A DNA stretch of 64,000 nt from an uncultured Oscillospiraceae bacterium (GCA_900547105.1 URFL01000004.1:124001-188000), one strand, 5' to 3'. Shown: positions 17,240 through 26,128, counted from the first letter of the stretch. The notes: generated by a model not told the origin, from the sequence alone. Numbers and translations: made by a program.

Positions 17240-17731
17240 TCACTTTTTTTTTCGATCAACCCACTCGATTTTCTTACAAACTATATTGATTTCGCTCTCA
17301 TCAATAAAGATAAAATTATGCACCCATAATTTATCCTCATTCAAAAACATTTCACCATACAAGTAATCCTGTGGAATGCGCTCTGACCTTAACCCTTGCA
17401 TATGGCAATCAAACTGCTGAACATTTCGGTGAATCAGCCAGCCATCCAAAGGTTCATCATAGCCATCGTATTGCATCGTCATAACGACATCATAGGTGAT
17501 ATGTCCGCGACGGTTATGCTTTTGGACAGTTATTTCCGGTATGAAGCTGTCATGGAAGAAATAACAATGATCCAGTATATGCCGCAACCGTTTGGAAAGT
17601 TGACTTTTACAACGCTTGAATCGTTCAAATCTAATGGCGCCTTGCCGTGCCCATTCTTCTTCGGCACTTTCTGCTATTTGCGAATCATCATCATCCATTT
17701 GTTTTAACAAATCTAAAGTCAAATATTCCAT
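17240..17731 (-). CDS. Uncharacterised soluble protein, third of a four-gene cluster
   Basis: 163 residues, start supported by AGGAGG about 10 nt upstream. Acidic N-terminus (KQMDDDDSQIAESAEEEW), then a helical stretch and a beta-rich C-terminal half ending VDRKKK. It resembles a cytoplasmic alpha/beta domain with no catalytic motif I know. Only 20 nt separates its stop from the next gene's start, so the genes are co-transcribed. AT-richer than flanking genes. Confidence 0.7.
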   Translation of the reverse strand: MEYLTLDLLKQMDDDDSQIAESAEEEWARQGAIRFERFKRCKSQLSKRLRHILDHCYFFHDSFIPEITVQKHNRRGHITYDVVMTMQYDGYDEPLDGWLIHRNVQQFDCHMQGLRSERIPQDYLYGEMFLNEDKLWVHNFIFIDESEINIVCKKIEWVDRKKK

Positions 17732-17772
17732 AGACTATATTCCTCCTGAAAGCAAATAAGTAGCTGCGCCGT

Positions 17773-18486
17773 TTACTCTTTCCATGGCTTTCCGCTGGCT
17801 TTGGCAGAAAAAGTCGCCACTTTTTTCAGCATCACAATCAAGTAATAATACAGTAACAACACAACACCGATACCAATGCACACACCGGCACCCAACCCAT
17901 GCGTGCGGTAATCCCACAGCGCATACAATTGAAGAAAAACGATCAGCGCACCATAGGTTACCAGCACCGCAAAACCCCGCACCGCTCTCCATTTCCACTC
18001 AAACGCTTTGGGTACCGGCATATCCGTTTGTTGATCGGATATGTTGCAGCCGTCACACCCAATCACTCGAAAGCCAAAATGGTACACATCGGTTTTCGGG
18101 ATAAGATACTGGTCTTTTCGGAAATTGATGTAAAATCCGCGATCGGCTTTTTGACCGGTGTACTGTTTTCCCAACTCGACCTCGATCACGCCATCGTCTG
18201 CTCCGCTATGTACCCGCAACCGGATTTGGGCAAAATAATCATCCAGATACTGGTGTTCATATCGCATGAACGCCCCCTGTAAAAATGCGACTGGGCACAG
18301 CATTGGCAACCACCAATGCCACGAATTAAGCACGTGCCGCTGTCGGATACATACCGTTGTATCCGACTTATCCGTTTTAAGGACATAGGTGGACAACGCA
18401 TCTTCGTGCGTTTGCGACAACAGGGGGCAGTCAGCCAGCAGCTCCACCCCCTCGCGCGGCGGGTGTTTCACTCGAATCGTCAACAT
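17773..18486 (-). CDS. Uncharacterised membrane protein, second of a four-gene cluster
   Basis: 237 residues. One hydrophobic stretch near residues 55-70, a soluble beta-rich middle (about 75-165) and two C-terminal membrane helices (about 168-192 and 199-222). The ribosome binding site is weak (GGAAACGA). I do not recognise the family. As the only membrane protein of the cluster it may anchor or sense for the others. Start at 18486 is 18 nt after the upstream gene's stop. Confidence 0.7.
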   Translation of the reverse strand: MLTIRVKHPPREGVELLADCPLLSQTHEDALSTYVLKTDKSDTTVCIRQRHVLNSWHWWLPMLCPVAFLQGAFMRYEHQYLDDYFAQIRLRVHSGADDGVIEVELGKQYTGQKADRGFYINFRKDQYLIPKTDVYHFGFRVIGCDGCNISDQQTDMPVPKAFEWKWRAVRGFAVLVTYGALIVFLQLYALWDYRTHGLGAGVCIGIGVVLLLYYYLIVMLKKVATFSAKASGKPWKE

Positions 18487-18504
18487 GTTGTCGTTTCCAT
18501 TCTG

Positions 18505-19152
18505 TTATTTATTATCCGATGTTTGCCAATTACGTAATGCTGCTTGGTAATAGTTTTCGAGTTCTTGTTTGTGTTTCCGGTTCATTTCGACGACCTCTTT
18601 CAAATAAGCCTGCTGTGCCGGTGGAATGCGTAGCGGCGTGATTCGTTTAGCGGTCCATATGGACTGTATCCAGCCCGATGTATCCTTATAGACAGACAAC
18701 TGGTGTTCAATGGCCGCCAAAAGCGCTTGGATATCTTCTCCGTCGCGTTCACTCGTTCCACAATCTCCCTCGTGGCTGACGCTATCGAAAAAGACAGAAC
18801 CATCCCCGCGAAAGAAGGTGAGATCCTCCGGATACCCCTGTTCGCTTAAACCGGCGCCGATGGGGGCATAATCCAGCAGTATCGGAATGGCTTTTGGATC
18901 ACAATGATAGGTGCGAATATGTGCCGGTCGCCCATTGTTATACCATTCTTCGTCATCTGTGCAATATTCATCAAACAAAAAAGGCTGCAACGGCTCAATG
19001 TTCCAGTCTTTCTTTTCGCCAGTCGGACTCCAAGGGAAAGCATAGGCAAGCGAAAAAAACTTGCTATATGCAAAACAGGTCTTCAAAAGCACCTCATATT
19101 TTGCTCTTGCTAACGCCTCGGGCTGGTCGAATATCTTCAAGAAATATGCCAT
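18505..19152 (-). CDS. Uncharacterised soluble protein, first of a four-gene cluster
   Basis: 215 residues, start supported by AGGAGAGG. Rich in aromatics (FAYSKFFSLAYAFPW) with a motif PEDLTFFRGDGSVFFDSVSH near 130-150 that I associate with small cytoplasmic proteins seen near polymorphic toxin loci, though I cannot name the family. A charged helical C-terminus follows. It is the promoter-proximal gene of the four. Function unknown. Confidence 0.7.
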   Translation of the reverse strand: MAYFLKIFDQPEALARAKYEVLLKTCFAYSKFFSLAYAFPWSPTGEKKDWNIEPLQPFLFDEYCTDDEEWYNNGRPAHIRTYHCDPKAIPILLDYAPIGAGLSEQGYPEDLTFFRGDGSVFFDSVSHEGDCGTSERDGEDIQALLAAIEHQLSVYKDTSGWIQSIWTAKRITPLRIPPAQQAYLKEVVEMNRKHKQELENYYQAALRNWQTSDNK

Positions 19153-19214
19153 CGAACGATCTCCTCTCCTATCCCACGCGGTGCTCTACTCATTCTTTCG
19201 ACATTTCTACATCT

Positions 19215-19243
19215 ATTAAACCAAAAATTGCCGCAAAAGTCAA
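19215..19243 (-). promoter_or_regulatory. Sigma-A promoter for the four-gene unknown cluster
   Basis: Minus strand TTGACT (19243-19238), 17-nt spacer, TTTAAT (19220-19215). About 63 nt before the first gene; it fires away from the sbcD gene. Confidence 0.7.
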
Positions 19244-19332
19244 TGGATTTTTGGGCGAAAGTGTGTGGCGTGGAAATAGTGGCGAAAGGCGGCGCGGTGT
19301 GGTATACTGGTGCTATACAAGGAGGGGCCTAC

Positions 19333-20469
19333 ATGAAACTGTTTCACATTTCCGACCTGCATTTGGGAAAACGCGTGCACGAGTTTTCCATGCTGGAGGA
19401 TCAGGAATATATTTTGCGGGAAATTCTGCGTTTGATCGACGACGAACAGCCGGATGGACTGCTTGTGGCCGGTGATGTTTACGACAAAGCCGTGCCGCCC
19501 GCCGAGGCGGTGGGGCTTTTCGACCGCTTTTTGTGCGAGCTGGCGGATCGGCGGGTTCCCACCTTTGTCATCAGCGGCAACCACGATTCGCCCGAGCGGA
19601 TCGCCTTTGGCTCCCAGCTGATGCAGCCCAGCGGCATCCATATGTCGCCGGTGTATCACGGCGAGATCGCGCCTCTGTCGCTGACCGACGATTTTGGTGT
19701 GGTGAATGTGTATTTGCTGCCGTTTGTGCGCCCCGCCACGGTGCGCCGCTTTTGGCCGGAGGAAGAGATCGCCTCCTACACCGATGCGGTGGGGGCAGCA
19801 ATCCGGCATATGCCGATTGACCCCGCTGCGCGCAATGTACTGGTCACCCATCAATTCGTGACCGGGGCGGCGCGGTCGGAGTCGGAGGACATCAGCGTGG
19901 GCGGCACCGACAATGTGGATGCGGCGGTGATGGATATCTTCGATTATGTGGCGCTGGGGCATATTCACGGCCCGCAAAAGATTGGACGGGACACTTTGCG
20001 CTATTGCGGCACCCCACTGAAATACTCGTTTTCCGAAGCAGCACAGCAAAAGTCGGTGACGGTGGTGGAGCTGCGCGAAAAAGGCGATGTGACGGTGCGC
20101 ACTCTGCCGCTGACCCCACGCCGCGATCTGCGGGAGCTGCGGGGCCGCTATGACCAGCTGACGCTGCGCTCGTTTTACGAAACGCAACAGACCGGCGATT
20201 ATCTGCACATCACGCTGACCGATGAACAGGATATTCCGGATGCGATCGGCAAGCTGCGGGTGATTTATCCGCAGCTGATGAAGCTGGATTACGACAACGC
20301 GCGTACCCGCGCGGGCGCGGTGATCACCGGCACCGATGCGGTGGAGCAAAAATCGCCGCTGGAGCTATTTGACGAGCTGTATGAAAAGCAGAACAACCAG
20401 CCGATGAGCAACCAGCAGCGGCAATTCGCCGCCGAGCTGATCCGCGATATTTGGGAGGAAACGCCATGA
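19333..20469 (+). CDS. sbcD: Nuclease SbcCD subunit D (Mre11-type)
   Basis: 378 residues from ATG 19333, preceded by AGGAGGGG; a longer ORF upstream would read over the promoter. Calcineurin-type phosphodiesterase motifs are in order: SDLHLGK (about 8-14), AGDVYD (about 50), SGNHDSPER (about 82), VTHQF (about 175) and GHIHGPQ (about 213). With SbcC it forms the ATP-driven exo/endonuclease that opens hairpins and blocked DNA ends. A -10-like TATACT lies at 19303-19308. The stop overlaps sbcC by 4 nt. Confidence 0.95.
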   Translation: MKLFHISDLHLGKRVHEFSMLEDQEYILREILRLIDDEQPDGLLVAGDVYDKAVPPAEAVGLFDRFLCELADRRVPTFVISGNHDSPERIAFGSQLMQPSGIHMSPVYHGEIAPLSLTDDFGVVNVYLLPFVRPATVRRFWPEEEIASYTDAVGAAIRHMPIDPAARNVLVTHQFVTGAARSESEDISVGGTDNVDAAVMDIFDYVALGHIHGPQKIGRDTLRYCGTPLKYSFSEAAQQKSVTVVELREKGDVTVRTLPLTPRRDLRELRGRYDQLTLRSFYETQQTGDYLHITLTDEQDIPDAIGKLRVIYPQLMKLDYDNARTRAGAVITGTDAVEQKSPLELFDELYEKQNNQPMSNQQRQFAAELIRDIWEETP

Positions 20470-23234
20470 GACCCATTCGATTGATTTTATCCGCCTTTGG
20501 TCCCTATGCCGGGCGCACCGAATTGGATATGGACCAGCTCGGGGACAGCGGATTGTATTTGATAACCGGCGACACCGGCGCAGGCAAAACCACCCTGTTT
20601 GACGCGATCACCTTTGCGTTGTACGGCGAGGCGAGCGGCAAAAACCGCGAGCCGGGGATGCTGCGGTCGCAATACGCCGCGCCGGACACCCCCACCGAAG
20701 TGATCTTGACCTTTCAGTATGCCGGGCAGCTCTATACCATCCGGCGCAACCCCGCGTATATGCGCCCCGCCAAGCGCGGCGGCGGCATGACCCAGCAAGC
20801 GGCGGATGCAGAGATGACGCTGCCGGACGGGCGGGTGCTGACCCGCCGTCAGGATGTGGATGCAGCGGTCAAAGACCTGCTGGGTATCGACCGCGGTCAG
20901 TTTTCGCAGATTGCGATGATCGCGCAGGGAGATTTTTTGAAGTTGTTGCTGGCGCCCACCGAGGAACGGCAAAAGATTTTTCGCCAGATTTTCGGCACCG
21001 GTCGGTATTTGGAGCTGCAAAACCGGTTAAAAAGTGTCTCCGGTCGCCTGTCGCAGGAGACGGACGCGCTGAACGCCAGCGTGGCGCAATACATACAGGG
21101 CGTGCTGTGCGCGCCGGAGCATCCGCTGGCGGAGAAGCTGGCGGCCATTCAGCAAGGAGCCGCGCCGGTGGCGGAGGTGTTTCCGCTGCTGGACGCCTTG
21201 ATCGCGCAGGATGAACAGGCGAACGCGGCGCTGGCACAGGAGCGGCAAGCGCTGGAGGAACAGTTGGAGGCGCTGCATCTGCTGCTGGGGCAGACGGACG
21301 AGATCGCCAAAACGCAGCGATCGCTGACCGAAGCGCAAGCGGCGCTGCGACAGCAGGAACCGCAGCTGGCGGCGTGCGAAGAGGCGTTGCAGCGCGAAAC
21401 CGCGCGCCAGCCGCAGCGGGAAGAATGGCAGCAGCAGATCACCACGCTGCAAAACGCGCTGCCGCAATACGACGAATTGGAGGCCACGCGGGCGCAGTGG
21501 ACCACGACACAAGCCGCGATCAAAGCGGATACCCAGACGCTGAACCAGCTGCGGGCAACGCTGGCGGCGCTGCAGCAGCAGGTGGACACGCTGAAAACGG
21601 AACAGGAGCAGCTTGCCGACGCGGGCGAGCAAAAAAGCCGGTGGGAGGCAGACAGCGCCGCTCTTGCCGCGCGGCAGGAGCAATACACCGCGCTGATCCG
21701 CGTGGCGGACGAAGCGGCAACACTTGCTGCGGCGCGTGAGCGGGCGCAGGCGGCGTATCGGCAGGCGCGCGCCCACGCGGAGCAGACGGCAGCGACTTAC
21801 GCCGCCTTAAACCAGGCATTTCTGGACGAGCAGGCGGGCATTTTGGCGGACACGCTTACCGATGGCGCGCCCTGTCCGGTGTGCGGCGCCACCAGACACC
21901 CCGCCCCCGCGCACAAATCGGCGCAAGCGCCGTCTGAAACAGAGCTGAAAGAGGCGGATCGCGCCAACCGTGCTGCGGCACAGGAAATGGCGACTAAAAG
22001 CGCCGACGCGGCGGAACGCAACGGACAAGCTACCGCCAAGCAGCAGGAGCTGGCGCAGCGGGTTGCCGCCTTGTGGTCCGACTGCCCGTCGGACGAGGGG
22101 CGCATTCGGGCACAAACCGCCTTGAAAGAGGGAGAAGTACAGCTGACCGCGCTCGCGCAGCGTATTCGGCTGGAAGAGACGCGCATCGCCCGCCACCGCG
22201 AGGTGGAGCAGGCGCTGCCCAAAGCCGAGCAGCAGCTCACCCACACGCAGGAGGAGATTCACCGCCGCGAATCGGCGCTGGCAGCACAGCAAAGCACGCT
22301 GGACGCACTAAAGCAGGCGGGCGAACGACTGGCAGCGGCGCTGCCGTTTTCCGGACGCGATGCCGCCCATGCGGAGATTGGGCGGCTGCAACAGCAAAAG
22401 CAGGCGGCGCAGCAAGCGCTGGACACTGCCACCCGCGCCTGTACCGACCGGCGCGCGGCGGTGGCGGGGCTGCGCGACAGCGTGGCGCGGCTGCAAGCGC
22501 AGCTGCAGGAAGCGCCCACCATTGACCGTGCCCAAAAAGAGCAGGAACGCGCCGCGCTGCACACCCGGCGGGACGAGCTTAGCGCAGCGGGAGCGGCGAT
22601 CGCCACGCGGCTGCAAACCAACCGCACCGCGCGCGACAATTTGAGCCGCCAGCGCGACCAGCTGCAGGAAACCGAGCAGCGGCTGACATGGGTGCGAAAT
22701 CTATCCAACACCGCCAACGGCAACCTTGGCGGCAAAGAAAAGATCATGCTGGAAACCTATATCCAAATGACCTATTTTGACCGCATCATCGCCCGCGCCA
22801 ACACCCGCTTTATGGTGATGTCGGGCGGTCAATACGAGCTGAAACGCCGCATCGAAGCGGAAAACAACCGCAGCCAAAGCGGGTTGGAGCTGGATGTGAT
22901 CGACCATTACAACGGCACCGAGCGCAGCGTGAAAACGCTGTCCGGCGGCGAATCGTTCAAGGCATCGCTGTCGTTGGCGCTGGGGTTGTCGGATGAGATC
23001 CAATCCGCCGCCGGCGGGGTGCGGCTGGACACCATGTTCGTGGACGAGGGCTTTGGCTCGCTGGACGAAGAATCGCTGCGCCAAGCCATGGCGGCGCTGG
23101 CGGGGCTGACCGAGGGACACCGGCTGGTCGGTATTATCTCGCATGTCAGCGAGCTGAAAGAACGCATCGACAAGCAAATTATTGTGCGCAAGGATCGGGC
23201 GGGCGGCAGCCATGTCACCATCACGTGCGATTAA
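20466..23234 (+). CDS. sbcC: Nuclease SbcCD subunit C (Rad50-type ATPase)
   Basis: 922 residues from the ATG overlapping the sbcD stop. The N-terminal ATPase lobe has Walker A GDTGAGKTTLFDAI (about 32-40). Long coiled coils rich in Ala, Gln, Glu and Arg follow, meeting at a zinc hook CPVCG near 469-473. The C-terminal lobe has the signature LSGGESFKASLSLALG (about 825) and Walker B FVDEGFGSLDEE (about 857). It drives SbcD on DNA ends during recombination and repair. The coiled-coil section is strongly GC- and repeat-biased but in frame throughout. Confidence 0.95.
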   Translation: MRPIRLILSAFGPYAGRTELDMDQLGDSGLYLITGDTGAGKTTLFDAITFALYGEASGKNREPGMLRSQYAAPDTPTEVILTFQYAGQLYTIRRNPAYMRPAKRGGGMTQQAADAEMTLPDGRVLTRRQDVDAAVKDLLGIDRGQFSQIAMIAQGDFLKLLLAPTEERQKIFRQIFGTGRYLELQNRLKSVSGRLSQETDALNASVAQYIQGVLCAPEHPLAEKLAAIQQGAAPVAEVFPLLDALIAQDEQANAALAQERQALEEQLEALHLLLGQTDEIAKTQRSLTEAQAALRQQEPQLAACEEALQRETARQPQREEWQQQITTLQNALPQYDELEATRAQWTTTQAAIKADTQTLNQLRATLAALQQQVDTLKTEQEQLADAGEQKSRWEADSAALAARQEQYTALIRVADEAATLAAARERAQAAYRQARAHAEQTAATYAALNQAFLDEQAGILADTLTDGAPCPVCGATRHPAPAHKSAQAPSETELKEADRANRAAAQEMATKSADAAERNGQATAKQQELAQRVAALWSDCPSDEGRIRAQTALKEGEVQLTALAQRIRLEETRIARHREVEQALPKAEQQLTHTQEEIHRRESALAAQQSTLDALKQAGERLAAALPFSGRDAAHAEIGRLQQQKQAAQQALDTATRACTDRRAAVAGLRDSVARLQAQLQEAPTIDRAQKEQERAALHTRRDELSAAGAAIATRLQTNRTARDNLSRQRDQLQETEQRLTWVRNLSNTANGNLGGKEKIMLETYIQMTYFDRIIARANTRFMVMSGGQYELKRRIEAENNRSQSGLELDVIDHYNGTERSVKTLSGGESFKASLSLALGLSDEIQSAAGGVRLDTMFVDEGFGSLDEESLRQAMAALAGLTEGHRLVGIISHVSELKERIDKQIIVRKDRAGGSHVTITCD

Positions 23235-23251
23235 ACGAAAGGAGTATCGTC

Positions 23252-23662
23252 ATGGTCAAACCCATTGTGCGGGACACCTTTTTTCTGAGCCGGCGCTCCA
23301 CCCCCGCCACCGAGGCGGACGAAGCGGTGGCGGCGGATCTGCTGGACACGCTGCGCGCCAACGCGGACAGATGCGTGGGCATGGCAGCCAACATGATCGG
23401 CATCAGCTGTCGTGTAATCGCCTTTTGCGACAACGGCGATTACACCGTGATGTATAATCCGGAAATCCTTAAAAGCAGCCAGCCCTTCCAAACCGAGGAG
23501 GGGTGCCTGTCGCTGGACGGTGTGCGCCCTACCCGGCGGTTCCATTCGATCAAGGTGCGGTATCAAAACGCCGCCTGGCAGTGGCGCATCAAAACCTACA
23601 CCGGGTGGACGGCACAGATCATTCAACACGAGCTGGATCATCTGGACGGGATTATTATTTGA
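23252..23662 (+). CDS. Peptide deformylase-like protein with altered motif 1
   Basis: 136 residues from ATG 23252 with AAAGGAG upstream. Metal-site motifs EGCLSLDG (about 80) and HELDHLDG (about 126) are intact, giving Cys-His-His plus catalytic Glu. Motif 1, normally GxGxAAxQ, reads VGMAANMIG: the conserved Gln, which stabilises the transition state in known deformylases, is Met. The protein is also shorter than typical ones. It may deformylate a different substrate or work weakly. It lies in a compact row after sbcDC. Confidence 0.82.
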   Translation: MVKPIVRDTFFLSRRSTPATEADEAVAADLLDTLRANADRCVGMAANMIGISCRVIAFCDNGDYTVMYNPEILKSSQPFQTEEGCLSLDGVRPTRRFHSIKVRYQNAAWQWRIKTYTGWTAQIIQHELDHLDGIII

Positions 23663-23680
23663 AGAAACGGGGGAAGCAAA

Positions 23681-24244
23681 ATGAGCCCATTGGAAAAAGG
23701 CCGCCCGCAAAACGAGGACGGACGGCTGGCAAAAGAAATACGCTGTTATGATCTGCTGGATAGCCTAGGCATCGCCTACGAGCGCATCGACCACCCGGCG
23801 GCGGACACAATGGAGGTGTGTGCCGCGATCGACCAAGCGCTGGGCGCGATGATCTGCAAAAATTTGTTTTTGTGCAACCGCCAGCAAACCACCTTTTATC
23901 TGTTGATGATCCCCGCTGACAAGGTGTTCAAAACCAAGGATCTGTCCCACCAGCTGGGGGTGGCGCGGCTGTCCTTTGCAAACGCGGATCATATGGCGGA
24001 GCTTCTGGACATCACACCGGGGTCGGTCAGCCTGCTGGGGTTGATGAACGACACCCAAAACCGCGTGCAGCTGCTGGTGGACGAAGAGGTGCTGCAGGAC
24101 GAGTGGTTGGGCTGCCATCCCTGTATCAACACCAGCAGCCTGAAGCTGCGCACCGCCGACGCGTTCGGTCCGCTGCTAAAGGCGATGCATCACACCATGA
24201 CAGTGGTGAAGCTGGAGCGTCCGGCGCCGGAGGAAACGGCATGA
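23681..24244 (+). CDS. Prolyl-tRNA deacylase (YbaK/ProX-type editing domain)
   Basis: 187 residues. The fold is that of the stand-alone prolyl-tRNA synthetase-associated (PrdX/YbaK) editing domain: CKNLFLCNRQQTTFYLLMI is the family's core strand pair and AELLDITPGSVSLLGLMND the conserved loop. It should hydrolyse tRNAs mischarged with Ala or Cys. The start has GGGGGAAGC upstream. It overlaps the next gene by 4 nt (ATGA). Confidence 0.88.
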   Translation: MSPLEKGRPQNEDGRLAKEIRCYDLLDSLGIAYERIDHPAADTMEVCAAIDQALGAMICKNLFLCNRQQTTFYLLMIPADKVFKTKDLSHQLGVARLSFANADHMAELLDITPGSVSLLGLMNDTQNRVQLLVDEEVLQDEWLGCHPCINTSSLKLRTADAFGPLLKAMHHTMTVVKLERPAPEETA

Positions 24245-24939
24245 ACACGGCAGCAGAGCGGGAGATTCAAACGCGTCTGTTCGCGCTGCAGGACGAGCAG
24301 TACCGGGCGTTTCACAGCGCGCTGATGCCCACGGTGGATCCCGAACTGGTCATCGGAGTGCGCACGCCGGCGCTGCGCGCGCTGGTCAAAGAACTGGCGC
24401 CAACGCCGCTGGCACAGGAATTTCTGGCGGCGCTGCCGCATCGGTATTATGAGGAAAACAATTTGCACAGTTTTTTGATCGCCGGGATCAAGGATTACAA
24501 TGCCGCGCTGGCGGCAGTGGAAGCCTTTTTGCCGTTTGTGGACAACTGGGCGGTTTGCGACGGGTTGTCTCCCCAGGTGTTTGGGCGGCATCGCGCCGCG
24601 CTGCTGGCACCCATCCGCCGGTGGCTGGCTGCCGCGCATCCGTACACCGTGCGGTTCGGTATCGGGATGTTGATGCGGTGGTATCTGGACGAAGCGTTCG
24701 ACCCGGCCTACCCCGCGTTGGTCGCGGACATTCGCTCAGACGAATACTATATCAACATGATGATTGCGTGGTGTTTTGCCACGGCGCTCGCCAAGCAATA
24801 CGATGCCGTCCTCCCCTATTTGCAGCAGCACCGGCTGGATCGATGGACACACAACAAGACCATTCAAAAGGCGGTGGAAAGCTACCGCATCACCCCGGAG
24901 CAAAAGACCTATCTCCGCACGCTGCGGCGCAAGGCATAG
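24241..24939 (+). CDS. AlkD-like DNA alkylation repair protein
   Basis: 232 residues, the usual AlkD length. All-helical HEAT-like repeats; early segment LVIGVRTPALRALVKELA and the internal EENNLHSFLIAGIKDYN and NWAVCDGLSP are typical of the family. AlkD glycosylases remove bulky or positively charged alkylated bases without base flipping. It starts at the 4-nt overlap with the editing protein and ends the row begun by sbcD. A terminator follows. Confidence 0.88.
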   Translation: MNTAAEREIQTRLFALQDEQYRAFHSALMPTVDPELVIGVRTPALRALVKELAPTPLAQEFLAALPHRYYEENNLHSFLIAGIKDYNAALAAVEAFLPFVDNWAVCDGLSPQVFGRHRAALLAPIRRWLAAAHPYTVRFGIGMLMRWYLDEAFDPAYPALVADIRSDEYYINMMIAWCFATALAKQYDAVLPYLQQHRLDRWTHNKTIQKAVESYRITPEQKTYLRTLRRKA

Positions 24940-24950
24940 ATATAGACGCA

Positions 24951-24985
24951 AAAAGGGACATTCCCCGCGGGGAATGTCCCTTTGT
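24951..24985. terminator. Bidirectional intrinsic terminator
   Basis: A 15-bp stem AAAGGGACATTCCCC with GGGGAATGTCCCTTT around a GC centre, flanked by A-rich and T-rich sequence. It separates the repair operon from the converging rubrerythrin gene. Confidence 0.85.
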
Positions 24986-24999
24986 TTGTACGTTTTCGC

Positions 25000-25581
25000 T
25001 TAGCCGAAATAACGGTTCAGCAGTCCCTCGAACGCTTTGCCATGGCGGGCTTCGTCTTTCGCCATCTCATGCACGGTGTCATGGATCGCGTCATAGCCCA
25101 GCTCCTTAGCGCGTTTCGCCAGCATCATCTTGCCCTCGGTCGCGCCGCACTCGGCATCCACCCGCATGGTCAGATTCTGTTTGGTGCTGTCGCTCACCAC
25201 TTCGCCCAACAGCTCGGCGAATTTCGCCGCGTGCTCTGCCTCTTCATACGCCGCTTTTTCCCAATACAGACCGATTTCCGGATAGCCCTCGCGGTGCGCG
25301 ACACGCGCCATTGCCAGATACATACCCACTTCGGTGCACTCGCCGCTGAAGTTCTGGCGCAGACCCTCGACCACTTCGGCATCCAGTCCTTTGGCAATGC
25401 CTACGCGATGCTCGTCCGCCCACTGGCGATCGCTCGCCGCCGGAGCTGCCGCAGCAGCAGCCGGAGCCGCTTCGCCCATCTCTTTGAACTTGGACGCATC
25501 CGCGCCGCAGATGGGACATACGCCGGGGGCCTCGTCACCCGTGTGAACATACCCACAAATCAAGCAAACATACTTTTTCAT
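25000..25581 (-). CDS. Rubrerythrin (rubredoxin domain first)
   Basis: 193 residues from the second of two nearby ATGs (8 nt after AGGAGG; the first, at 25587, is only 2 nt away). An N-terminal rubredoxin-like iron site YVCLICGYVHTG...CPICGA (to about residue 30) is followed by an Ala-rich linker and a ferritin-like diiron domain with E and ExxH residues (for example EEAEHAAKF, KDEARHGKAFE). This order is that of reverse rubrerythrins, which reduce peroxide and oxygen in anaerobes. The Fur/PerR-type gene lies directly upstream on the same strand. Confidence 0.92.
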   Translation of the reverse strand: MKKYVCLICGYVHTGDEAPGVCPICGADASKFKEMGEAAPAAAAAAPAASDRQWADEHRVGIAKGLDAEVVEGLRQNFSGECTEVGMYLAMARVAHREGYPEIGLYWEKAAYEEAEHAAKFAELLGEVVSDSTKQNLTMRVDAECGATEGKMMLAKRAKELGYDAIHDTVHEMAKDEARHGKAFEGLLNRYFG

Positions 25582-25602
25582 AACCATTTCCTCCTAAAAA
25601 TT

Positions 25603-25617
25603 TAATAATGTATATAA
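25603..25617 (-). promoter_or_regulatory. PerR-box-like operator before rubrerythrin
   Basis: Minus strand TTATATACATTATTA matches TTATAATNATTATAA at 11 of 14 fixed positions and lies 22 nt before the rubrerythrin start. It could mediate peroxide-responsive control by the neighbouring regulator. Confidence 0.5.
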
Positions 25618-25640
25618 TAATGTTGCCAGGGAACCAATGA

Positions 25641-26054
25641 TTACGGCTGCATACGGCAGCCGGCGCACACACCGGTGCAGAACAATTCGCGCGTCATGAG
25701 CATCGCCTGCGGCGGGAATTCCGCCAGCGCCGCGGCGTAATCCACCGGAAAATCGGTCACGGCACCGCACCGCACACACCGGAAATGTCCGTGGTCACGC
25801 ACCGTGCCATCAAACCGCTGCTCATCCGGGTCGATGGTCAGCACCTTAATCAGCCCCGCCTCGGCCAGCTTGTGCAGCGAGTTGTACACGGTCGCCCGCG
25901 AAAAGCCGGGATACTGCGCGATCAGCTCACGGTAAATCGTTTCGGCAGTAGGGTGAATGGGATGCGCCGCCAGATATTGATAGACCGCCACGCGCTGCTG
26001 CGTGGGACGCACACCGTTTGCTCTCAGCAAGCTTTGTATCTCCTGTTCGGTCAT
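25641..26054 (-). CDS. perR: Fur-family regulator, probably PerR
   Basis: 137 residues from ATG 26054, placed after AAAGGGGGAG; a longer ORF runs over the promoter. Winged helix with RPTQQRVAVYQYLAAHPIHP and SRATVYNSLHKLAEAGLI; metal ligands include HGHFRCVRCG and the C-terminal CAGC, giving the structural zinc CxxC pair. The gene precedes rubrerythrin, and a PerR-like box overlaps its own -10, so PerR is favoured over Fur or Zur. The symbol rests on context. Confidence 0.82.
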   Translation of the reverse strand: MTEQEIQSLLRANGVRPTQQRVAVYQYLAAHPIHPTAETIYRELIAQYPGFSRATVYNSLHKLAEAGLIKVLTIDPDEQRFDGTVRDHGHFRCVRCGAVTDFPVDYAAALAEFPPQAMLMTRELFCTGVCAGCRMQP

Positions 26055-26092
26055 CACGCTCCCCCTTTCGTCGGCGTTGTTTGTATTCGTTC

Positions 26093-26128
26093 TAATAATG
26101 ATTATACACATTGTTTTCGTTTTGTCAA
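26093..26128 (-). promoter_or_regulatory. Promoter of the Fur/PerR gene with overlapping PerR box
   Basis: Minus strand TTGACA (26128-26123), 16-nt spacer ending TG, TATAAT (26106-26101). TAATAATGATTATAC (26093-26107, plus strand) matches the PerR box at 12 of 14 fixed positions and covers the -10, pointing to autorepression. A further inverted repeat TTATT-AG-AATAA lies at about 26144-26155. Confidence 0.75.

Noticed and set aside
17735..17998. An 87-codon minus-strand frame
   Set aside because: It lies within the 237-residue membrane protein gene in another frame, with no ribosome binding site.
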